Origin: Yoonia sp.
GTDB lineage: Bacteria > Pseudomonadota > Alphaproteobacteria > Rhodobacterales > Rhodobacteraceae
NCBI RefSeq assembly: GCF_030731595.1
Contig: NZ_JANQTS010000082.1
Coordinates: forward strand, 62,001-126,000
Direction of reading: 5' to 3'
Length of the DNA: 64,000 nucleotides
The notes under the pieces are model-generated. The model was not told the DNA's origin and did no database searches. It saw only the letters and a list, made by a program, of their open reading frames with translations. Positions within the stretch are counted from its first letter, which is position 1; the number at the start of each line of letters is the position of its first letter. Both the position numbers and the translations under genes were made by a program. Of this stretch, positions 57,612 to 64,000 are shown one piece after another.

Positions 57612-58378
57612 CAGTCGTCCCACTCTTCAAAACGGACCCAGATGACGGCCCCCAACTCGACCGCTTTTTCCACGCCTTCAAAGGCAAGGGTTTCGGGTGC
57701 GGTATTGAGCGCAGCAAAGCCCCACCAGCCGTCTGTCGGTGTGGCATAGGTGAAGACCCCGTTCTCATCTGCCTTGACGGTCTGGGTGATCATCAGTTCG
57801 CTGGGGACGGTCGCCTCTAGGTCCTCGTTGTAGTATTCCACCTCGACCTCGGCATAGGGCACAGGTTCGCCTTCCAGCATCACGATGCCTTGAAACACAT
57901 TGCCCTCCCACAGGCCGAAGGGCTTGCTCAGGGGGACGATCTCGGTGCGCAGGCCAAGCTCGGTATCCCAGCCTTCGTCATCATCAAAGGCGCTGACATA
58001 GGTCTTGGTGTAGTGGATGATATAGCTGTCCTCGGCGGGCTCCCAATAGGGTTGCGGCTCCATCGCGAACACATAGGTGCCGGGGCGTGCAAGCGGGTAA
58101 TCAAGGGTAAAGCCGGGCTGACCCATGACCTCTGCACCGACCAGATCACCCAAAAGATCGGTCGTTTCGCCATCATGGGTGACGCTGAAAGAGACCGGCG
58201 CGTCCAGCACCATTCCGTTCAATTCGAACGGGTGGGAAAACGACATGGTCAATTGCACAGACCGCCCGTCCTCTTGGCTGATCATCGGATCATTGGGAAT
58301 AATCATCCCGTAGTGCGCCAAAGCGGTGGTGCCGGTCAGGGCGGCAATGGCCAAGGTGGATGTGAAAATTGATTTCAT
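57611..58378 (-). CDS. Exported DUF4198 protein (NikK-like)
   Basis: 255 aa with signal peptide (cleavage after TALA), leaving a mature N-terminal His (HYGMIIPNDPMI). DUF4198 proteins are carboxypeptidase-regulatory-like beta proteins often found with metal transporters; a mature N-terminal His can bind metal through its amino group. Segments such as PYAEVEVEYYNEDL and ADENGVFTYATPTDGWWGFAAL are typical. It sits between the FtsX-type permease and the small exported protein. Confidence 0.82.
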   Translation of the reverse strand: MKSIFTSTLAIAALTGTTALAHYGMIIPNDPMISQEDGRSVQLTMSFSHPFELNGMVLDAPVSFSVTHDGETTDLLGDLVGAEVMGQPGFTLDYPLARPGTYVFAMEPQPYWEPAEDSYIIHYTKTYVSAFDDDEGWDTELGLRTEIVPLSKPFGLWEGNVFQGIVMLEGEPVPYAEVEVEYYNEDLEATVPSELMITQTVKADENGVFTYATPTDGWWGFAALNTAPETLAFEGVEKAVELGAVIWVRFEEWDD

Positions 58379-58408
58379 GGATCTGACTCCCGTTGTTATC
58401 CGTTTCTT

Positions 58409-59566
58409 TTATGTCGCAAGAAGCCACGCAACGATGGCCGTCCCGTTCGTTTGCACCGCAAGTGTGATCGCCAAGGCAATCACACCTGCAAGACAGAGAA
58501 GTATGGCGGTTTCCGCTGCAATCAAGCGCAGGATCATACCGCGACGCGCCCCGATCTTGAACGCCGTCTGCATCTCGCGCGCCCGCAGACGGTAGCTGAG
58601 AAACACCGCGAGACCCACGGCAGCCAGCGCCGCGCCACCCACGATCAAGGTGACGGCATCCAGCAGGGATTTGATGCGGAATATCCGGCCCACCAGTTCG
58701 CCGATCACATCGCGGGGCACGATGATCTGAACGGGATTTTCCGGATCAAGGTAGCGCCCGCGCAGGATTGTGGCAGCACGGTCGTCGTTGGGGACAAGCA
58801 GGATCGCCGATACCGGATAGTCTGCAGTGGCACCGTGAAAATGGAAACTGTCGATATTCTCTTCGGTGATCCGGTTGAATTCCACAATGGCGGCAGAGGC
58901 CACGATATCACCCGACGTAGCCCCCGCTGCCAGCACCCCGTCATGGCCATGACCGATCCCGGCAATCACCCAAGAGGTCTTGATATCCACAAAGACAGCC
59001 TCGTCATCAGGGGTGCCTGTCGGGGCAAGAACGCCCACGATATTCAGTTCCAGCGGATAGACCCCATCCAGATCAAAAAGGTTCTGTGGCGCAGAGATCA
59101 CCGTATCGCCCGGCCCCAGCCCAAGGCGTTCGGCGGTGGCGGCCCCCAAAAGGGCCTCGCCCAGTAGTGCAATCTGGCGACCCTCTGATACCTCAAGCCC
59201 GCGAAATTCGAAATATTCAATCGACGTGCCGACGATGCGCGCGCCATTGGTTTCAAAGGCCGTGTTGAGCGGGATCGGCAGGCCCAGCCCTGTGTCCCAG
59301 ATCACATCCGCATCCGCCATCGTCACCGGACTGGCGCGGTCGTCGGAAAAATAAAGGGCGTTCATCGCCAGATCAAGCTGGCTGCCGCGACGACCCAACA
59401 CCAGCGGCGTCTGTTCTGCCCGCTCGGTCAGGGCGGTCTGCGACCCGTTGAGCAAGACCTGACTGATGATCGGCACAGACAGGATCAGGGCCGCAACCAG
59501 CACCAGCACGGCAGAGCGCGCCCAATGATAACGCAGGTAGGCAAGGGCAAGGAAAAGCGCGTTCAT
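58409..59566 (-). CDS. FtsX-type ABC permease
   Basis: 385 aa. An N-terminal TM helix (about 13-35), a large periplasmic domain and three C-terminal TM helices with the cytoplasmic loop LRAREMQTAFKIGARRGMI. It overlaps the ATPase gene by ATGA and pairs with it. MacB-like permeases act on periplasmic substrates, which fits with the four exported proteins encoded around it. Confidence 0.86.
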   Translation of the reverse strand: MNALFLALAYLRYHWARSAVLVLVAALILSVPIISQVLLNGSQTALTERAEQTPLVLGRRGSQLDLAMNALYFSDDRASPVTMADADVIWDTGLGLPIPLNTAFETNGARIVGTSIEYFEFRGLEVSEGRQIALLGEALLGAATAERLGLGPGDTVISAPQNLFDLDGVYPLELNIVGVLAPTGTPDDEAVFVDIKTSWVIAGIGHGHDGVLAAGATSGDIVASAAIVEFNRITEENIDSFHFHGATADYPVSAILLVPNDDRAATILRGRYLDPENPVQIIVPRDVIGELVGRIFRIKSLLDAVTLIVGGAALAAVGLAVFLSYRLRAREMQTAFKIGARRGMILRLIAAETAILLCLAGVIALAITLAVQTNGTAIVAWLLAT

Positions 59567-60237
59567 ACTGCCCCCTCTTGCGCCTGTCGAAAGGTCGAAA
59601 AGTCGATCACACGGTCAAAGCGCGGCAGCAATTCGTGGTCATGGGTCACGGCCAGCAATGTGGCCCCCTGTTCAGCGGTGCGCGCAAAAAGCAGATCCAG
59701 AATGGCGGTCTTGTTGGCCGGATCAAGGTTGCCTGTCGCCTCGTCAGCCAGCACAAGGTCCGGCTGCATGACCAGTGCGCGGCACAGGGCAACGCGCTGT
59801 TGTTCGCCTTGGCTCAGGGCACCCGGACGGCGCTCCAGCTTGCCCTCCAACCCGCAAGAGGCGGCCAGCTGTGCGGCACGGGTGCGGGCGGCCGCGTCAA
59901 TCTTGGCGCCCGCGGCAATGCGATACGGAAACAGGATGTTTTCGCGCGCACTCAGATAATCGAGCAGGGCGAAATCCTGAAAGACAAAGCCGATCTTGGC
60001 GGCCCGCAGCGCGCGGCGCGCGGCGTCATTCATCTGCGATACCGTCTGATCGCCAAGACGCACTGACCCGCTTTGCGGCACCGTGATCCCTGCGATCAGG
60101 TTCAACAGGGTCGTCTTGCCCGTCCCGCTTGGGCCGACGACGGCGACTTTCTCTCCCGGCTCCAGAACAAGGCTCGGGATCGTCAGCCGGAAATCGCCCC
60201 CCGGATAGGCAAAGGACAGGTTCTCGATTGTAATCAT
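59563..60237 (-). CDS. LolD/MacB-type ABC ATPase
   Basis: 224 aa. Walker A GPSGTGKTT, signature ALSQGEQQRVALCRAL (LSQGE variant), Walker B LVLADEATGNLDP, switch His VTHDHEL. It is related to the ATPase at 15916-16593. ATGA overlaps on both sides tie it to the upstream 186-aa protein and the permease. Confidence 0.9.
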   Translation of the reverse strand: MITIENLSFAYPGGDFRLTIPSLVLEPGEKVAVVGPSGTGKTTLLNLIAGITVPQSGSVRLGDQTVSQMNDAARRALRAAKIGFVFQDFALLDYLSARENILFPYRIAAGAKIDAAARTRAAQLAASCGLEGKLERRPGALSQGEQQRVALCRALVMQPDLVLADEATGNLDPANKTAILDLLFARTAEQGATLLAVTHDHELLPRFDRVIDFSTFRQAQEGAV

Positions 60238-60794
60238 TCGGCTGCCACCAGCACGCCCGCATCGGTCCGGTCCACGTCTGTCAATTCGAAACGGGTCATG
60301 CGCCATGCGCCATCGACCGGGGCAATAGTCAGATTTGCCGCATAGGTGTTGCCTCGCACATGCAGGTGTGTCGCATGGCCCACGGTGCCGACCACGCGCC
60401 AGGTGACATTCATGTTAAAGGTCGTGCCCTCCTGACGCGACGAAAGTCCGGCCAGTTCCATGGCGTGCAATTCCTGATCCGCCTCGTCCAGCCCGCCGCC
60501 GACCATAGCACCGACCCGTTCCAGATAAAGCGTCTCCAGCGCCTCGTCGGCCGATACCTGCGCCAGACTATCGTAGATCTGCTCTTCCTCTGTCTCTGCA
60601 AAGGCGCGGTAGATCACGGCCAGCATCTCGGGCACGATCTGGAAAGAGGCATCGCGAAATTCTGTCGCCGATATCTCGCCGAATTCAAGTGCTGCAAAGG
60701 AACTGTCCACCTGTTCTGCAGGGCGCAATAGCAAAAAGAGCAACAGCACCATCCCTGCGACAGCAGCTCCACCTAATCCAAGCTTTTTGGCCAC
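60234..60794 (-). CDS. Membrane-anchored periplasmic protein of unknown family
   Basis: 186 aa. One N-terminal TM helix (about 7-24), then a mostly helical, acidic periplasmic region and a C-terminal beta segment (FNMNVTWRVVGTVGHATHLHVRGNTYAANLTI span). It is the first gene of the six-gene metal-linked operon. It resembles accessory proteins of ZrgABCDE-like loci in position only; I cannot name the family. Confidence 0.7.
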   Translation of the reverse strand: MAKKLGLGGAAVAGMVLLLFLLLRPAEQVDSSFAALEFGEISATEFRDASFQIVPEMLAVIYRAFAETEEEQIYDSLAQVSADEALETLYLERVGAMVGGGLDEADQELHAMELAGLSSRQEGTTFNMNVTWRVVGTVGHATHLHVRGNTYAANLTIAPVDGAWRMTRFELTDVDRTDAGVLVAAE

Positions 60795-61112
60795 TGGCCC
60801 CCCTTGCTCTGTCTTGGCCGATGCGTCGCGTCATCGGCAGTAGACTAGTCGGAAACTACCCTTGATCGCACGGAGGTCAATGTCTGGGCGTGTCACATAT
60901 CAGAGATTATCCGTGTGGCTTTGCCGCAATCAAAGGGATTTTGCTTATCGGACGACTTCGCGCGTTCAGGCAAATGCGCTTTTCGCACATGCGACGCGGC
61001 CGACAACGCTTGGTCCTCAACACATTGGGTCGGTTTTTCGCACAGCATGGCCATTTGGATTTACAAAAGACATATTTCCAAAGTATCTTTGCTGTCTGTA
61101 AGGGGGCACTCC
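60795..61112. other. 318-bp divergent intergenic region
   Basis: It separates the metal operon (minus) from the Rrf2 gene (plus). No gene is supported. It holds a candidate Rrf2 operator near 61064-61092 and a CTTGATC...GGTCAATG pair whose spacing is too long for a FNR box. Confidence 0.55.
61064..61092. promoter_or_regulatory. Candidate Rrf2/NsrR-type operator
   Basis: An AT-rich imperfect palindrome (AAAAGACATATTT...AAAGTATCTTTG) resembling NsrR-type AAGATGYATTT half-sites, about 20-50 bp upstream of the Rrf2 gene. It contains a perfect CAAAG-TAT-CTTTG core. A related site lies at 62299-62319. Confidence 0.5.
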
Positions 61113-61577
61113 ATGAAATTGACCAGCTACACCAATTATGCGCTGCGCTCCTTGCAGCTTGCAGCACTCAAAGACCCCGAACTGGTCCGCGTGGATGACG
61201 TAGCCAAAATCCATAACCTCTCGCGCCCGCATATCATGAAAGTCGTGCATGAATTGGGGCGCGCGGGCTATCTGGAAACGGTGCGCGGACGCGGCGGTGG
61301 CTTTCGTCTGGCCCGCCCGCCGCAAGACATCGTTGTGGGCGACGTCGTGCGCATCACCGAAGGGCCGCTTGACCTTGTGGAGTGTTTCAACCCCGACAAG
61401 AACACCTGCCCGCTGATGGGCATCTGTGTGCTGTCGCGCAAGATGAAGGAGGCGACCGCCGCCTTTATGTCCGTGCTTGACGATCTGACCATCGCCGATA
61501 TCGCCGCGAATCGCGGACAATTGATGGACCGGATCGCACCGCTCGAAATCCCCAGAAAAGAGACAGCACCCCAATGA
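61113..61577 (+). CDS. Rrf2 family iron-sulfur regulator (NsrR-like)
   Basis: 154 aa. N-terminal winged helix (YTNYALRSLQLAAL; IHNLSRPHIMKVVHEL; VRGRGGGFRLARPP) and three cysteines C91, C99 and C105 in a CX7CX5C pattern that fits the NsrR iron-sulfur site. NsrR senses nitric oxide; sulfide/persulfide sensing is an alternative in this locus. The gene overlaps the Crp/Fnr gene by ATGA. AGGGGGC precedes the ATG. Confidence 0.88.
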   Translation: MKLTSYTNYALRSLQLAALKDPELVRVDDVAKIHNLSRPHIMKVVHELGRAGYLETVRGRGGGFRLARPPQDIVVGDVVRITEGPLDLVECFNPDKNTCPLMGICVLSRKMKEATAAFMSVLDDLTIADIAANRGQLMDRIAPLEIPRKETAPQ

Positions 61578-62245
61578 GTGATACAAACGAATGGGTTGAA
61601 CGCTTCCCCGGACTGTCGCGGCTGGAACCGCGGATCAAGGCACTGATCTTGTCACGCAGCACAGTGATTGACGTCCCGATCGGCACCACCATTTTCGGGC
61701 CGGGAAAGTCGCCCGAGAACATGCTCTTTCTCTTGGATGGGACCGTCAGGGTGCAGCAGGTGTCGGACACGGGCCACGAGATTGTACTTTACAGGATTCA
61801 AGCGGGGCAAAGCTGCGTGCTGACCACCGCCTGCCTTCTGGCATATGAGGATTATTCCGCCGAAGGCATCGCAGAAACCGCCGTACAGGCCGCCGCCATC
61901 CCGCGCGATGTTTTTGACGACCTCGTGGCGCAATCCAAATCGTTCCGCGACTTCGTCTTTGCGGCCTTTTCCAAACGTATCACCGACCTTTTTCTGATGA
62001 TCGACGAGGTTGCTTTTCAAAAGATGGATGTGCGCCTTGCCGACAAGCTGATCAGCCTTGCCAATACCGAAAACGTCGTCTTGACTACACACCAGATGCT
62101 CTCGGTCGAACTGGGTACCGCGCGCGAGGTCATCTCGCGGCAGTTGCAGGAGTTCCAGAGGCGCGGATGGATCGCACAATCGCGCGGCAGCGTCAGCCTG
62201 CTTGATCGCACACAGCTTGAAAAGCTGGCGCATCATAACGCCTGA
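61574..62245 (+). CDS. Crp/Fnr family regulator with E-x-x-S-R recognition helix
   Basis: 223 aa. The N-terminal beta-roll (IGTTIFGPGKSPENMLFLLDG) and C-terminal winged helix carry GTAREVISRQLQEF, the E-V-I-S-R form that reads CRP/FNR-type half-sites. FNR-style cysteine clusters are absent; a lone Cys is in GQSCVLTTACLL with a second seven residues later. Coupled to the Rrf2 gene. The palindromes at 62265-62277 and 62584-62597 lie just downstream, before the genes it may control. Confidence 0.9.
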   Translation: MSDTNEWVERFPGLSRLEPRIKALILSRSTVIDVPIGTTIFGPGKSPENMLFLLDGTVRVQQVSDTGHEIVLYRIQAGQSCVLTTACLLAYEDYSAEGIAETAVQAAAIPRDVFDDLVAQSKSFRDFVFAAFSKRITDLFLMIDEVAFQKMDVRLADKLISLANTENVVLTTHQMLSVELGTAREVISRQLQEFQRRGWIAQSRGSVSLLDRTQLEKLAHHNA

Positions 62246-62264
62246 ACGATTTCTTTTCGCTTTG

Positions 62265-62277
62265 TGACTATGTCACC
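62265..62277. promoter_or_regulatory. Palindrome GTGAC-N3-GTCAC
   Basis: Perfect 5-bp arms with spacer TAT, 57 bp upstream of the DUF2892 gene and 20 bp after the Crp/Fnr stop. It may be an operator for one of the two regulators. Confidence 0.45.
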
Positions 62278-62298
62278 AAAGGTGGCGGCACAAAGGGC

Positions 62299-62319
62299 TA
62301 AAGTAAATATATCTTTAGA
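62299..62319. promoter_or_regulatory. Candidate Rrf2/NsrR-type operator before the DUF2892 gene
   Basis: Perfect arms CTAAAG / CTTTAG around TAAATATAT, 15 bp before the ATG at 62334. On the minus strand it contains AAGATATATTT, close to the NsrR half-site. It shares TATCTTT with 61064-61092. Confidence 0.5.
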
Positions 62320-62333
62320 AAGGAATCGATGAA

Positions 62334-62546
62334 ATGACTACGAATGTTGGCACAATCGACCGCGTTTTCCGCCTTGTCCTGGGGATCGTCTTGCTGGCGG
62401 CCCCCTTCGTCAGCGGCATGGCGCTTTTTCAATCCGGCCCGGCGACGATCGTCTCTGTGATCGCAGGAATTGTGATGGTTGCGACGGCAGCCACGAAATT
62501 CTGCCCGCTTTACGCCCTCTTCGGAATCCGCACCTGCAAAATGTAA
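62334..62546 (+). CDS. DUF2892 small inner-membrane protein
   Basis: 70 aa with the same layout as the protein at 11814-12026: MTTNVGTIDRVFRLVLG start, two TM helices and a CPLYALFGI end with a second Cys (RTCKM). In sulfide-detoxification loci this family sits beside persulfide dioxygenases and rhodaneses. AAAGGAATCG precedes the ATG. Confidence 0.86.
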   Translation: MTTNVGTIDRVFRLVLGIVLLAAPFVSGMALFQSGPATIVSVIAGIVMVATAATKFCPLYALFGIRTCKM

Positions 62547-62583
62547 TCAGCGTGCGCGCTACCCTGCCCCGCGCCACGTGGTC

Positions 62584-62597
62584 TTGACATAGGTCAG
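62584..62597. promoter_or_regulatory. FNR-type palindrome TTGAC-N4-GTCAG
   Basis: TTGAC atag GTCAG, 78 bp upstream of the persulfide-dioxygenase-like gene and in the 128-bp gap after the DUF2892 gene. Confidence 0.55.
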
Positions 62598-62674
62598 GAT
62601 CACCGCCGCGCGAAAGGTGTAAGCCATACTTACAGATCGGGCATCTGCCCGCCCTATAAACGCGAGGAAATCCC

Positions 62675-63556
62675 ATGACCTATCCTGTCAATATGTCCGT
62701 CAAACCAGAGGTTTCAGCCCATTTTGACGAAGCCACCAATACGATCAGCTATATTGTCAAAGACCCCAACAGCAACCATTGCGCCATCGTTGATAGCGTC
62801 ATGGACATTGACTATGCGGCGGGCAGGATCACTTATGCCCACGCCGATGCGCTGATCGCGGAAATCCAAGAGCGGGGTCTGACCCTTGACTGGATCATCG
62901 AAACCCATGTCCATGCCGACCACCTGAGTGCCGCCCCCTACATCCAGCAAAAGCTGGGTGGCAAGATCGGTGTGGGCGACAAGATCATGGTCGTGCAGGA
63001 AACCTTTGGCAAAATCTTTAACGAAGGTACCGAATTCCAGCGCGATGGCTCGCAATTCGATGCGCTGTTCAAGGACGGCGACACCTATATGATCGGTACG
63101 ATGCAGGCCTTTGCCATGTATACGCCCGGTCACACACCGGCCTGCATGGTCCATGTTGTCGGCGACGCCGCTTTTGCGGGTGATACGCTTTTCATGCCCG
63201 ACGGCGGCTCTGCCCGTGCGGATTTCCCCGGCGGTGATGCAGGTGTCCTGTATGACAGCATCCAAAAGGTGCTTTCGCTGCCTGACGAAACCCGCCTGTT
63301 CATGTGCCACGACTATGGCCCCAACGGGCGTGCCATCGCATGGGAAACAACCGTGGCCGCACAGAAGACCGACAACATCCACGTGGGTGGCGGCAAGACC
63401 CGTGAAGAGTTCATCAAGTTCCGCACCGCACGCGATGCGCAACTCGATATGCCCAAACTGATCCTTCCATCCCTGCAAGTGAACATGCGCGCCGGTGCAG
63501 TCCCAAAAGACAAAGACGGCAACCCAATGTTGAAAGTACCGATCAACGCAATCTGA
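62675..63556 (+). CDS. Persulfide dioxygenase-like metallo-beta-lactamase-fold hydrolase (ETHE1/Blh type)
   Basis: 293 aa. Intact THVHADHLSA (HxHxDH), TPGHTPACM and FAGDTLFMPDGG, and CHDYGPNGR near the end, all features of ETHE1/Blh-type enzymes that oxidise glutathione persulfide to sulfite with one iron. No signal peptide, so cytoplasmic. GAGGAAATCCC precedes the ATG; a second Met six codons on is less likely. It is followed 17 bp later by a TIGR01244 gene, as in Blh fusion proteins and bigR operons. Confidence 0.88.
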   Translation: MTYPVNMSVKPEVSAHFDEATNTISYIVKDPNSNHCAIVDSVMDIDYAAGRITYAHADALIAEIQERGLTLDWIIETHVHADHLSAAPYIQQKLGGKIGVGDKIMVVQETFGKIFNEGTEFQRDGSQFDALFKDGDTYMIGTMQAFAMYTPGHTPACMVHVVGDAAFAGDTLFMPDGGSARADFPGGDAGVLYDSIQKVLSLPDETRLFMCHDYGPNGRAIAWETTVAAQKTDNIHVGGGKTREEFIKFRTARDAQLDMPKLILPSLQVNMRAGAVPKDKDGNPMLKVPINAI

Positions 63557-63573
63557 TCCGGGAGAGAGAGATC

Positions 63574-64000
63574 ATGGATATCAAAACACTTACCGCTGGC
63601 CTTTCGGTCAGCGAACAAGTCTTGGCTGACGACATGCAGGCCATCAAGGACGCGGGCTTTCGCGCGATCATCTGCAACCGTCCGGACGGCGAGGGTGCCG
63701 ATCAGCCGACGTTCGAAGAACTGTCAAAAGCTGCCAAAAAGGTTGGTCTGGAAGCCACCTATCTGCCGATCGTTTCCGGTAAGGTGATGGACGAGGATGC
63801 AGCGGCATTTGACAAGGCGCTCACCGATTTGCCCGGTCCCGTGCTGGCCTTTTGCCGCACAGGCACACGGTCCGCGACCCTTTGGTCGCTGTCCCAAGCC
63901 AAGCAGCGCAGCGTGGCCGATATTCTGGCGGCAACCAAAGCCGCTGGCTATGATATGGGTGGCGTCGTGCGCCGCATCGTGAATGGCGGCAAGACGCCCA
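63574..64000 (+). CDS. TIGR01244 (DUF442) sulfur transferase/phosphatase-like protein, cut by window end
   Basis: The frame starts with ATG at 63574 after GGGAGAGAG and is open to the window end (142 codons). MDIKTLTAGLSVSEQ and FRAIICNRPDGEG are DUF442 starts, and LAFCRTGTRSATLW is the Cys-based P-loop (CxxGxRS). In Blh proteins this domain is fused in front of the persulfide dioxygenase domain; here it is a separate gene behind it. It probably carries sulfane sulfur. The near-complete family length suggests only a few codons are missing. Confidence 0.85.
   Translation, partial: MDIKTLTAGLSVSEQVLADDMQAIKDAGFRAIICNRPDGEGADQPTFEELSKAAKKVGLEATYLPIVSGKVMDEDAAAFDKALTDLPGPVLAFCRTGTRSATLWSLSQAKQRSVADILAATKAAGYDMGGVVRRIVNGGKTP

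Noticed and set aside
60861-60880. TTGAT and GTCAA pair upstream of the Rrf2 gene as a FNR box
   Set aside because: The half-sites are 9 bp apart instead of 4.

Overview
The window looks like chromosomal DNA of a marine Rhodobacteraceae (Roseobacter-type) alphaproteobacterium. It is GC-rich and densely coded, with many ATGA/TGATG stop-start overlaps. It carries a complete Kelly-Friedrich type sox cluster, an alphaproteobacterial 5-aminolevulinate synthase, tripartite tricarboxylate transporter genes and many small roseobacter-type proteins. I saw no tRNA, rRNA, CRISPR array, insertion sequence or phage module. Everything here is read from sequence and family memory; no database search was run.

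Layout. 1-3866: end of a catabolic pair (partial oxidoreductase, metallo-beta-lactamase-fold protein), then an OB-fold protein and a tiny membrane protein beside an OmpR/QseC-like two-component system. 4124-6528: 3-hydroxyacyl-CoA-type dehydrogenase and class III aminotransferase. 6569-10821: MCE/Mla lipid transport operon (lipoprotein, MCE protein, ATPase, STAS-permease). 10857-21495: a run of small stress or low-oxygen type genes (Holin-X-like, DUF883, DUF2892, CbpM/CbpA chaperones, HlyD-FtsX-LolD exporter, SulP transporter, cupin, an ATP synthase beta fragment, DUF3309, a Crp/Fnr regulator, a nucleotidyltransferase-like protein). Several intergenic gaps here hold FNR-type palindromes.

21744-38160 is a sulfur-oxidation island. 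soxG- and soxH-like genes and a three-cysteine YeeE/YedE transporter lie at one end, followed by hemA, a DUF302 gene, then soxF, E, D, C, B, A, Z, Y, X, W, V on the minus strand. Divergent soxS, soxR and soxT close it. Together they encode periplasmic thiosulfate oxidation: SoxXA loads thiosulfate on the SoxYZ carrier, SoxB hydrolyses sulfate off, Sox(CD) oxidises the sulfane sulfur, SoxV/W/S supply reductant, SoxEF is a flavocytochrome c type sulfide dehydrogenase, and SoxR represses. Four AT-rich sites sharing a GAAT half-site with N8 spacing lie where SoxR control is expected. A strong terminator between soxA and soxB suggests that soxB onward has its own promoter.

38184-48081: a spermidine synthase-like membrane protein, then a probable citrate (or related acid) module: citryl-CoA lyase, family III CoA-transferase, TctABC uptake system, divergent TctDE regulators and an overlapping extra binding protein. 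48472-51861: two unusual exported proteins, a PstS-OmpA fusion and a PilJ-PilJ-PDC protein with no output domain. 52161-56261: AraC regulator, acyl-CoA dehydrogenase, aldehyde dehydrogenase. 56366-60794: a six-gene operon of metal-linked exported proteins with a MacB/LolD-type ABC transporter, resembling Vibrio ZrgABCDE. 61113-64000: a second sulfur locus with Rrf2 and Crp/Fnr regulators, DUF2892, a persulfide-dioxygenase-like hydrolase and a TIGR01244 protein cut by the window end.
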